Of a DNA stretch of 64,000 nucleotides, positions 41,446 to 49,285 are shown one piece after another. The first letter of the stretch is position 1. Each line of letters opens with the position of its first letter. A program made the position numbers and the translations under genes. Origin of the DNA: CAZNPH01 sp964574985 (GTDB lineage: Bacteria > Bacteroidota > Bacteroidia > Bacteroidales > SM23-62). The DNA is taken from NCBI GenBank assembly GCA_964574985.1, contig CAZNPH010000001.1:186001-250000 (forward strand), given 5' to 3'. The notes beneath the pieces were generated by a model, which saw only the letters and a list, made by a program, of their open reading frames with translations, ran no database searches and was not told the origin of the DNA.

Positions 41446-43013
41446 AAAGGGAAATCTTCCTCTACATCGGGCTGTTCAAGTTCTTGGTCCTCTGGCCTTT
41501 CAGCAATCTGGTGCACGGGGTTTCCATCCACATAGATGGCCTTGAATGGTATGGTGGGGCATGCATACTCACAGGCCCCGCAACCCACACAAATATCGGG
41601 ATCCACTTCGGGAATGGTCAACGTACCTTTATACGGGATCATTCTGACCGCTTGTGTGGGACAATGTTCCGAACAAGATCCACATGCCGTGTTCTCGGTA
41701 TACACCACACAGTTTTCCTTCACAAAATGTACTTGTCCAATCTGGGTGATTTTCTTGTCTTCCACCGACAGACTCATAATGGCACCGGTGGGGCATACCT
41801 CACTGCATGCGGTACATTCGAAATTGCAGTAGTTGGTGGAATAGTCCATGTGGGGCTGCATGAATCCGGCCAGTCCGAATTCAGTTACCGAGGGCCTCAA
41901 AACATTGGTCGGACAAATACTTACGCATAAATGACATGCCGTGCAGGTACCGGTATAATGCTCAATACCCAGAGATCCCGGCGGGGAAACCGGAAATTCC
42001 TTGTGGATCTCAACAGTTGTGGGTTTTTCGTTCAGGGATTCCGTTCCTTTCGTACCGGCAATGCAGGAGGCCGTTCCGATCCCCATCAAACCGGCGAATC
42101 CGGCCAGAAAACCCCGCTTTTCCATATCCGGACCATCTCCCTGTTCTTTTCCGGACGGGAAAGCAGGAGCATATCCGATGCTGTTGAAAGGACAAACGGT
42201 AATGCAATTATAACAGGAGACACATCTGGAAAAATCAACTTCCTTCCGTTTGAAATTGATGCATTCCGCCTTGCACACAAAAGCACATTTGCCGCATGCC
42301 GTACAACTTTGCTCATCAATCCGGATCCTGAAAGGGGCAATCCTGGAAATGAGTCCGAGCAAAGCACCCACCGGGCAAACGGTATTGCAGAACAGGCGCC
42401 CGCGGACCGAAGCCATCCAGATCAGCATTCCAAGGAACAAAAAGGGAAATACAAGACTTGCCAGCGGAACAGGATCCAGATTGTGGGGGTACAACCAGAA
42501 AACATTGACAGACTCCATCGCCGAGGCGGCCAGGTTATTTACCGAAACGACCAGGGGCCTGAACAGATCGGAAAAAATGCGTCCGAAATTGCTATAGGGA
42601 TCCAGAAAGCCGATGACCGTGACAGTACCGCTCAGAAAGACCAGAACGGACAGAGCCAGAAATCCGTATCGCCATGCATTGGCAGGTTTTGAAAACCTGA
42701 AACGGAACTTTTTCCTGGCCCATATGGAAATCCTTGTGATCACATCCTGAAAAATCCCCAGGGGACAGATGGCGGAACAGTACACCCGTCCGAACAAAGC
42801 CGTCAGGAGCATGATGACCATAAAGCCAACGGATGCCAGTGAAAGCAACGAGATAAATTTTAACAGGGAAGGAACAAACTGAAGATATAGTATGCCCCCC
42901 GAATAATCTTCGGCCAGGAGATTCCTGAAATCCAGAAAGACCAGGGAAGAAGCCAGTATAAAAAGAACCGCGATGAATACCCTGATCTTTTTCAGAAAGG
43001 CCTGTTTCCTCAT
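41442..43013 (-). CDS. Membrane polyferredoxin, NapH-like domain fused to a NapG-like domain
   Basis: A 523-residue protein in two halves. Residues 1-300 form a NapH/CcoG-like membrane domain with about five hydrophobic segments, the paired CPLG motifs (VYCSAICPLGIFQD; FCNTVCPVGALLGL), and two 4Fe-4S sets (CTACGKCAFVCKAECINF; CVSCYNCITVCPF). Near residue 310 a second start-like segment (MEKRGFLAGFAGLMG) opens a NapG-like half with four more cysteine sets (CTACHLCVSICPTN, FECTACSEVCPTG, CGSCSEHCPTQ, CVGCGACEYACPT). It probably carries electrons across or along the membrane. Coupled to the DUF362 gene 2 nt upstream. Confidence 0.85.
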   Translation of the reverse strand: MRKQAFLKKIRVFIAVLFILASSLVFLDFRNLLAEDYSGGILYLQFVPSLLKFISLLSLASVGFMVIMLLTALFGRVYCSAICPLGIFQDVITRISIWARKKFRFRFSKPANAWRYGFLALSVLVFLSGTVTVIGFLDPYSNFGRIFSDLFRPLVVSVNNLAASAMESVNVFWLYPHNLDPVPLASLVFPFLFLGMLIWMASVRGRLFCNTVCPVGALLGLISRIAPFRIRIDEQSCTACGKCAFVCKAECINFKRKEVDFSRCVSCYNCITVCPFNSIGYAPAFPSGKEQGDGPDMEKRGFLAGFAGLMGIGTASCIAGTKGTESLNEKPTTVEIHKEFPVSPPGSLGIEHYTGTCTACHLCVSICPTNVLRPSVTEFGLAGFMQPHMDYSTNYCNFECTACSEVCPTGAIMSLSVEDKKITQIGQVHFVKENCVVYTENTACGSCSEHCPTQAVRMIPYKGTLTIPEVDPDICVGCGACEYACPTIPFKAIYVDGNPVHQIAERPEDQELEQPDVEEDFPF

Positions 43014-43015
43014 GC

Positions 43016-43936
43016 TTATACTTTGATTCGCTTGATGTTCAGTTTGGTGAGATCGGATTCTCCCACACCCATTTCACTGGCCATCCGGATATGCCCGACA
43101 TCCATGGGGTCTATGCCCCATATCTTCGAAGCTGCCACATCCGAAGCCACCATATCCTCACTGATGATCTGTGATTTCATGAGCACCGAATCGGAAACGG
43201 AAACTCCCCGGGGTCCGTTCCGTTTCATAACCCGGTATGCATCCACCACATTCAGGTCCGGCTGCCTGAAAGAAGCAAATTCGGCGATGCACTCGTGAAG
43301 GCCGTTGGAATGCCAGAAACGCCTGTCCCATACAATGCCCATGAGGTTCTTCATGGTGATGGTCATGGTGGCACCCCCATGGTTCTTGAGCACGGGAACA
43401 TTGATGAATACATCCGAATCCAGCACAAGCTCGTGCATCATGACCTTTTTGAGTATTTTGGCATTTTCCAACTCAACTTCATGAAAATAGTTTTTGCTGT
43501 TCCCGGGCACGATCTTGCCACCCGCATCCTTGACCGCTTTCTCAATGCCGCTGTTCTTGTAACATTTGGTCCAGGCATTGCATGTGTGATCGAAGACATA
43601 TACCTCTTTGGCTCCTGCTGTCAGACAATGTTCAACAATCCGGCCCACCAGTCGCGGATTGGTATCTGCTGCTTTTTCCGGACTCGAATCCCATCCTATG
43701 TTGGGTTTGACCACCACCTTCTGGTTCGGTTTCACATATTTTTTGATTCCCCCCATTGCCTGGATGGCCTGATCGAACATGGTATGCGGTTCCCCCCCCT
43801 TGATGGCAACCAGATCGAAATTGCCGTCCTGACCGGCCGGTTTTCCTGCGATCCTGTGATAAGGCACCATGGAAAGTGCGGAACCGGCCAGCACTCCTGC
43901 TCCTATTCCTTTTCTTAAAAAATCCCTTCTTTTCAT
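43016..43936 (-). CDS. DUF362 protein with Tat signal
   Basis: A 306-residue protein starting with a twin-arginine signal (MKRRDFLRKGIGAG), so exported folded. The body is DUF362: VVVKPNIGWDS, VYVFDHTCNAW, PVLKNHGGATMTITMKNLMG. DUF362 proteins often carry or lie beside ferredoxin domains; here the iron-sulfur partner is the separate downstream polyferredoxin. The reaction is unknown. The Tat signal places it in the periplasm, next to the exported half of the partner. Divergent from larC across a 376-nt gap. Confidence 0.85.
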   Translation of the reverse strand: MKRRDFLRKGIGAGVLAGSALSMVPYHRIAGKPAGQDGNFDLVAIKGGEPHTMFDQAIQAMGGIKKYVKPNQKVVVKPNIGWDSSPEKAADTNPRLVGRIVEHCLTAGAKEVYVFDHTCNAWTKCYKNSGIEKAVKDAGGKIVPGNSKNYFHEVELENAKILKKVMMHELVLDSDVFINVPVLKNHGGATMTITMKNLMGIVWDRRFWHSNGLHECIAEFASFRQPDLNVVDAYRVMKRNGPRGVSVSDSVLMKSQIISEDMVASDVAASKIWGIDPMDVGHIRMASEMGVGESDLTKLNIKRIKV

Positions 43937-44312
43937 AATCCTTTTTTTTCAAATTTTTTACAACAACCAATAAACGTTTTGCAACATCAAATGTTTATTA
44001 GCTAACAAAGTTCGTGGTTATCTCATCAAATTCAATTCCAAAAGAAAAAAAAATCGTTTAATTTTAACAATTCTAAATAATGTTGCCTTTTAAAAAACAA
44101 GAATTCATGAAACCCCTATCACCGATCTGTCAACTTGCCGCCTTTCCAAGACAAAAAACAATGAAAATAATAGCCAGCAAAGGATTTGCAGATGGGGGAT
44201 CGCCGGCCCGGCAGGTGGACAGCATGCGGGTGGCCGGCAGCAAAAAATCATAATCTCTGAACCGATAATGTAACAGTTTTATAATTTGATGTTTAACTAA
44301 AATATATTACTC
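43937..44312. other. Intergenic region between DUF362 and larC
   Basis: A 376-nt divergent spacer. The first 170 nt are very AT-rich with several 7-of-8 matches to the -7 box on either strand but no full match I would stand by. The second half holds the repeated short ORF (copy B, 44107-44253). The last 59 nt before the larC GTG are AT-rich without an obvious ribosome site. Confidence 0.5.
44107..44253 (+). repeat. Dispersed short-ORF element, copy B (48 codons)
   Basis: An open frame starting MKPLSPICQLAAFPRQ and ending VDSMRVAGSKKS then TAA. Both ends match copy A (18833-18898), including the ATG, the stop and adjoining 3' bases; the middle 80 nt are unique here. Inside it GCCGGCC (44202-44208) and GGCCGGC (44232-44238) form a 7-bp inverted repeat. 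It ends 59 nt before the larC start. Whether it is translated is unknown. Confidence 0.6.
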
Positions 44313-45515
44313 GTGAAGATCCTTTATTACGAATGTTTTTCCGGAATCAGCGGCGATATGCACCTGGGGGCCATGGTCGACCTGGGTGTTCCGGAGGAAT
44401 ACCTCACCGGTGAACTGAAAAAACTCGGCTTGTCAGGTTACGAACTCCGCGTTGAAAAAAAACATAAAAATAAGATCTATGGTTCTATGGCCAGTGTGAT
44501 CCTGGATGATGACCAGGCAAGATCCCGTCACAGAAGCATTGGTGACATTGAAGAGATCATTACAAAAAGCAATCTGGGCAAAGGCGTCCGGGACAGAAGC
44601 ATGAAAATGTTCAGAATATTGGGCGAAGCGGAAGCAAAAATCCACAACAAATCCATTGAAGAAATCCACTTTCATGAGGTAGGTGCCGTGGACTCCATTA
44701 TTGATATCGTGGGGGCAGCCATCTGTATTGAGTACATCAAGCCGGACAAAATCATCTCTTCCCCGGTTGAACTGGGAGGCGGATTTGTACAATGTGCCCA
44801 CGGTACACTTCCGGTGCCGGCTCCGGCCACTGCAGAAATCCTGAAAAACATACCGGTCCGTTCCGGAGCGGCTGATTCGGAGACCACCACCCCCACCGGG
44901 GCCGCCATTCTGGCCGCCAATGCCGATGAATTCACGGACAAAAAGCATTTTGTGATCAAAAAAACAGCGTACGGTGTCGGCCACCGGGATCTGCCCATTC
45001 CCAACCTGCTCCGGATATATCTGGGAGAACCGGTATCCCCCCAACAAAAAAAAGATGATCTCTCCAGGCATGAAGCCATACTGATCGAATGCAACATCGA
45101 TGACATGAACCCGGAAATCTATGGCTATACCATGGATCTTTTATTCGCAGGAGGAGCTGACGATGTATTCATCACCCCCATCATGATGAAGAAAGTCCGT
45201 CCGGCATCCAAACTATCGGTTTTATGCCGCCGGGAAATTGAACATGAAATGGAAAAGATCCTGCTCACCAATACTTCCAGCATCGGACTCAGGAAGCATT
45301 TTGTTGAAAAGGCCGCCATGCAGAGGAGGTACGAAACCCTGAAGACGCACTTTGGTCCTGTGCGGATCAAAACCGCTTATTTAAACGGCACTCCGGTCAA
45401 AACCAAACCGGAATTCGATGATTGCCGGAAACTTGCTGAAAAGCACCGGGTTTCATTTCAGGCAGTTTACAACGAGGCCATCAAAAAACTATATGAGAAA
45501 AAAGAAAAGGAATGA
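44313..45515 (+). CDS. larC: LarC, nickel insertase for the nickel-pincer cofactor
   Basis: A 400-residue protein with a GTG start; the N-terminus MKILYYECFSGISGDMHLGA is the LarC signature. Other motifs are IHFHEVGAVDSIIDIVGAA, VELGGGFVQCAHGTLPVPAP, SETTTPTGAAILA, and the C-terminal metal/CTP domain (IECNIDDMNPEIYGYTMDL, GADDVFITPIMMKKVRPA). LarC inserts Ni into the pyridinium bis-thiocarboxylate made by LarB and LarE, using CTP. Overlaps larE by 4 nt. Some bacteria need a frameshift to join the two LarC parts; here both are in one frame. Confidence 0.94.
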   Translation: MKILYYECFSGISGDMHLGAMVDLGVPEEYLTGELKKLGLSGYELRVEKKHKNKIYGSMASVILDDDQARSRHRSIGDIEEIITKSNLGKGVRDRSMKMFRILGEAEAKIHNKSIEEIHFHEVGAVDSIIDIVGAAICIEYIKPDKIISSPVELGGGFVQCAHGTLPVPAPATAEILKNIPVRSGAADSETTTPTGAAILAANADEFTDKKHFVIKKTAYGVGHRDLPIPNLLRIYLGEPVSPQQKKDDLSRHEAILIECNIDDMNPEIYGYTMDLLFAGGADDVFITPIMMKKVRPASKLSVLCRREIEHEMEKILLTNTSSIGLRKHFVEKAAMQRRYETLKTHFGPVRIKTAYLNGTPVKTKPEFDDCRKLAEKHRVSFQAVYNEAIKKLYEKKEKE

Positions 45516-46312
45516 GTGTGGTTGATGAGAAATATAAACATCTGTTACAAAGGCTCAGGGAACTGAAAAAAGTCGCGGTGGCCTTTTCAGGCGGACTCGA
45601 CAGCAGCTTTTTGTTGTTTGCATCCAAAGATGCCCTGGGCAACCAGGTGGTGGCGCTCACGGTAAAAACACCTTATATGGCGGACTGGGAAATTGATGAA
45701 GCCAGGGAATTTGCCAGGGATGCCGGGATTGATCACCGGATCATCCGGCTGCCATTCACAGGGGAGATCAGGAACAATCCCGGAAATCGTTGTTATATTT
45801 GTAAACGATTTGTTTTTCATCAGCTCAGAAAGGAAGCAGAAAAAACCGGAGCCATGCACCTGCTTGACGGAACCAACCGGGATGATCCGGGTGATCACAG
45901 ACCCGGACTGAAAGCGCTGGAAGAACTCGGCATCATCAGTCCGCTCCGTGAATCCGGGTTATCCAAAGATGACATCCGCTATCTGGCCAGAAAGAAAGGA
46001 CTGCGGATATGGGACAAACCGGCTTATGCATGCTTGCTGACCAGGATCCCCCATAATACGCGGATTGAAGATGAAACACTGGAGAGAATCGAAAAGGCTG
46101 AAAAGTTTTTGATCGATTTGGGGATTCGTTCCGTCAGGGTCAGATGCCACGGGAAACTGGCCAGGATCGAAACAACAAAAAAAAATTTCAGAAGAATCCT
46201 TGAAAAGAACAACCGGGAAAAGATCACTGCAAAGCTTAAATCCCTCGGTTTCCGTTATGTGAGTCTGGACATGGAAGGATACCGGACAGGAAGCCTGGAT
46301 ATTTCAAACTAA
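45512..46312 (+). CDS. larE: LarE, sulfur transferase for the nickel-pincer cofactor
   Basis: A 266-residue PP-loop enzyme (KVAVAFSGGLDSSFLLFAS) that adenylates the LarB product and converts its carboxylates to thiocarboxylates. NRCYICKRFVFHQL and DGTNRDDPGDHRPGLKA are family motifs. The Cys in KPAYACLLTRIP aligns by context with the sacrificial cysteine of Lactiplantibacillus LarE. Other cysteines occur, so a cluster-dependent non-sacrificial mechanism cannot be excluded. Middle gene of larC-larE-larB. Confidence 0.92.
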   Translation: MSVVDEKYKHLLQRLRELKKVAVAFSGGLDSSFLLFASKDALGNQVVALTVKTPYMADWEIDEAREFARDAGIDHRIIRLPFTGEIRNNPGNRCYICKRFVFHQLRKEAEKTGAMHLLDGTNRDDPGDHRPGLKALEELGIISPLRESGLSKDDIRYLARKKGLRIWDKPAYACLLTRIPHNTRIEDETLERIEKAEKFLIDLGIRSVRVRCHGKLARIETTKKNFRRILEKNNREKITAKLKSLGFRYVSLDMEGYRTGSLDISN

Positions 46313-46318
46313 AAAAAC

Positions 46319-47065
46319 ATGACACAGGAAGAAATCAGAGAAATTCTGGAAAAGATCCGATCGGGAAGCATGTCCCCGGATGAAGGCATGATCAAACTGA
46401 GAGACCTCCCCTATCAGGACATCGGGCATACCAAGATCGACCATCACCGGGAACTGAGAACAGGATATCCTGAGATCATTTTTTGCCACGGCAAAACACC
46501 CGGACAGGTGGCCGAAATTTTTCAGGCCATGCTTAAAAATAAATCCTGCATCCTGGCCACACGGGCATCACATGAAACATACCTGGCAGTCAAAAAGGTT
46601 TCCCCCGGTGCGGTCTACAATTCAATGGCCCGCACCATCAGCCTGAAGAAGGAAAAATCTGCCACCACAAAAACCTTCATCGCTTTGCTTACAGCCGGCA
46701 CATCCGATATGCCCGTTGCGGAAGAAGCATCAGAAACCGCATTTGTATTCGGGAACAAGGTGGAAAAGTTTTTTGATGTCGGTGTTGCCGGAATACATCG
46801 TTTATACGGGAGTCTCGACAGGATCAGGCAGGCAAGGGTCATCATTGTCATTGCCGGTATGGAAGGGGCACTCCCGAGTATCGTAGGCGGACTGGTGGAC
46901 AAGCCGGTCATTGCCGTTCCCACCAGCATCGGATACGGTGCCAGTTTAAACGGACTGGCGGCATTGCTGGGAATGCTGACCAGCTGTGCTTCCGGGGTCA
47001 GTGTGGTCAACATCGACAATGGTTTCGGTGCCGGATACCTGGCCAGCATGATCAATCATTTGTAA
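46319..47065 (+). CDS. larB: LarB, nicotinate-dinucleotide carboxylase/hydrolase
   Basis: A 248-residue protein. An N-terminal helical region (IREILEKIRSGSMSPDEGM, LPYQDIGHTKIDHHRELRTG) precedes a PurE-like domain (IALLTAGTSDMPVAEEA, VIIVIAGMEGALPSIVGGL, VIAVPTSIGYG). LarB carboxylates nicotinic acid adenine dinucleotide and hydrolyses it, the first step of the cofactor. 6 nt after larE. The enzyme that would use the cofactor (LarA or a paralogue) is not in the window. Confidence 0.93.
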   Translation: MTQEEIREILEKIRSGSMSPDEGMIKLRDLPYQDIGHTKIDHHRELRTGYPEIIFCHGKTPGQVAEIFQAMLKNKSCILATRASHETYLAVKKVSPGAVYNSMARTISLKKEKSATTKTFIALLTAGTSDMPVAEEASETAFVFGNKVEKFFDVGVAGIHRLYGSLDRIRQARVIIVIAGMEGALPSIVGGLVDKPVIAVPTSIGYGASLNGLAALLGMLTSCASGVSVVNIDNGFGAGYLASMINHL

Positions 47066-47074
47066 ATCCAATCC

Positions 47075-47725
47075 ATGGCTGATATAGATTCTGCCATTCT
47101 TGCCTCAGCGTACATGGGGCCGGTTCAGTATTTCAGCAAATTTCTACTGTACGGCACCATCCTGATCGAAAAGCACGAGAATTTTATCAAACAAACCTAC
47201 CGCAACCGTTGCATGATCCCGGCTGCCAACGGCCTCCTGGGCCTCACCGTCCCGGTCAGAAGGGGCAGTTTTCACAAAGTCCCCATAAAAGACCTGGAAA
47301 TCGACGACCACACCGACTGGCGGAAGAACCATCTGAGCGCCATTCATTCGGCCTACCGGTCCTCTCCTTTTTTCGAGTATTACCGTGATGACCTGGAAAC
47401 CCGGCTGATGAAAAAAGCACAGTACCTGCTGGACATGAATCACCGCTTGACTGAAATGATCCTTGGCTGGCTGGGGATAGACACCAAAATACACTATACA
47501 AAGGATTTTGTTGACCCGGGCCGGAATGCGTACATTGCTGATTACAGGGAAAAGATCAGTCCGAAAACCAATACGGGGAATGATCCTCATTTCCGCCCTG
47601 TGCAATACAGGCAGGTATTTGAAGACCGGTGGGGATTTCAAACCAACATGAGCATCATTGACCTGATTTTCAACAAAGGGGGGTCATCCTTACCGATCCT
47701 GCGATATTCGGTTAAAAACGGGTAG
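47075..47725 (+). CDS. WbqC-family protein
   Basis: A 216-residue protein of the WbqC-like family: ASAYMGPVQYFSKFLLYGTI, QTYRNRCMIPAANGLLGLTV, DWRKNHLSAIHSAYRSSPFF, and the ending LIFNKGGSSLPILRYS. In O-antigen loci WbqC-like proteins are linked to sugar modification, but the biochemical role is unsettled. In many Bacteroidota it follows dapB-lepB-lepB (recollection); here the lar and ferredoxin genes lie between. It starts 9 nt after larB and may share its transcript. Confidence 0.82.
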   Translation: MADIDSAILASAYMGPVQYFSKFLLYGTILIEKHENFIKQTYRNRCMIPAANGLLGLTVPVRRGSFHKVPIKDLEIDDHTDWRKNHLSAIHSAYRSSPFFEYYRDDLETRLMKKAQYLLDMNHRLTEMILGWLGIDTKIHYTKDFVDPGRNAYIADYREKISPKTNTGNDPHFRPVQYRQVFEDRWGFQTNMSIIDLIFNKGGSSLPILRYSVKNG

Positions 47726-47748
47726 ATAAAACTTCCGTCCGGCAGGTT

Positions 47749-49218
47749 TTAAAAACGAAATCCTACTGTAGCCAGGAAACGGGTAGATTTCGAATTTTGC
47801 AAGGCACCCAGACTTTCCGGCAGCAGGTACAGATAATACATTTCCTCATGTGTGGTAAGGGACCAGGCAAAATCAATAAAGAAACTGCTTTCCCGCAAAC
47901 CGGCACCCAGTGAATAGACCGAATAGCTTGCATCCCTGTTTACTTCACTCTCCTTGAAAGCACTTCCGTACAAAGCATAGCCTCCCCGTATATATCCCTT
48001 TCCGAGTCTGACCTCACCCCCTGCCCTGATGTTGGATGCGGGTTTATAAATTCTTTGTATGGTCTGATTCTCCTCAAAGAAATCGTAATCGCCACCATCC
48101 ATATCCGCACTGGAATAATCGATATACTCATAATCCAGGCTCATCAGGCCGATCTTTTTGAACTGGAGGCCAATGCTTCCGATTGCCTTGAAAGGCGTCC
48201 TGATCCGGTATTCATCATCGTAAACACGAGACCGGTCATTCAGGTCAGATACCTCATCAAAGGTGGAATGCGCGGAAGTATAAAAACGATCGGTCAGCTT
48301 ATAGAATGTGGGCAGGTGAAAAGCGGCCCCGATACGCAGCATGGGCACCGGCCTGAAAATGCCCCCCATCTTGAATGTATATCCTGTACCGTTGGTTTCA
48401 AGAACTTCCCTGAATGTAAACGAATTAAGATAAGGAATTACATCGGAAGGATCTGATTCCGTATGCCGGGCCCGTTCCTCATACTTAACGTTGTGTATGC
48501 CCAGTGATGCTCCCAGATACAGTTTATGGCTGTAATTCGCTCCGAAAGCAAACGTATATTCCCCGATACGCCCTTGTGTATCCAGGTTTCTTCTCATGGT
48601 TTGCCCGTAACCCGCGTCCTGAATGTCATTCCAGTATTCATGGGCAATGGTGTCATACCACAGCAGTTCCGTGTTCCAGGCAACCTTTTCATAAAATTCA
48701 TCCAGGTTCTCCGGATCAAACGTCCCGGTACTGTTGGCAAAGTATGTAAAATTATCCAGATAAGAGCTGGAGGAAGAATTTCCTGAGGACATGACACCCT
48801 CCATTACCGAATTTCCATAAAAATTATTGATCCTGTTATAGCCGAGGGCAAAGCTTGTGGACACCCATCCTTCATCAACCCCCGTATTAAAACTGAATAC
48901 CATCCCCAGGTTGTTCAGATTGAAATTATACCTGGAATCCTTCAGGTCCCGGCCCAGAAAATCCGATTCAGTATTTCTGTGGTATAAAGTGGGTGTTATG
49001 GTTAGTTCAGTGGATCTGAAAACACCCGCACCTGCGGGATTGATGGCGAGTCCGCCAAAATCACCTCCCAGGGCGCCAAACGCACCTCCCATTGCCACTG
49101 AACGGGCCGTCCCCCCGTATAAATGCTGCGAATATCTGAGAGCATCCACTTCATTCTGAGCTGAGAGCAGGCCCGGAACAAGCAACAATGATATAAGTAT
49201 GATGGCTGATTTTCTCAT
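47749..49218 (-). CDS. OmpP1/FadL-family outer-membrane protein
   Basis: The start at 49218 (MRKSAII) gives a signal peptide ending LLSAQ. The 489-residue protein opens with DALRYSQHLYGGTARSVAMG and GDFGGLAINPAGAG, the FadL/OmpP1-like hatch region. It continues with alternating aromatic beta-strands to a C-terminal Phe (FLATVGFRF), as expected for BAM substrates. FadL-type proteins import hydrophobic molecules; the substrate here is unknown. Many Bacteroidota carry several paralogues. Convergent with wbqC; the next gene upstream is the Tyr/Ser-rich lipoprotein. Confidence 0.85.
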   Translation of the reverse strand: MRKSAIILISLLLVPGLLSAQNEVDALRYSQHLYGGTARSVAMGGAFGALGGDFGGLAINPAGAGVFRSTELTITPTLYHRNTESDFLGRDLKDSRYNFNLNNLGMVFSFNTGVDEGWVSTSFALGYNRINNFYGNSVMEGVMSSGNSSSSSYLDNFTYFANSTGTFDPENLDEFYEKVAWNTELLWYDTIAHEYWNDIQDAGYGQTMRRNLDTQGRIGEYTFAFGANYSHKLYLGASLGIHNVKYEERARHTESDPSDVIPYLNSFTFREVLETNGTGYTFKMGGIFRPVPMLRIGAAFHLPTFYKLTDRFYTSAHSTFDEVSDLNDRSRVYDDEYRIRTPFKAIGSIGLQFKKIGLMSLDYEYIDYSSADMDGGDYDFFEENQTIQRIYKPASNIRAGGEVRLGKGYIRGGYALYGSAFKESEVNRDASYSVYSLGAGLRESSFFIDFAWSLTTHEEMYYLYLLPESLGALQNSKSTRFLATVGFRF

Positions 49219-49285
49219 TTTTATTCTGTTTTCGATTTGAAACCAATAAGCTATTCCTGCAGGGCACGGAAACAATTGTTTCTGG

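Noticed and set aside
41931..42692. Plus-strand 253-codon open frame opposite the polyferredoxin
   Set aside because: Antisense to dense cysteine motifs that clearly belong to the minus-strand gene.
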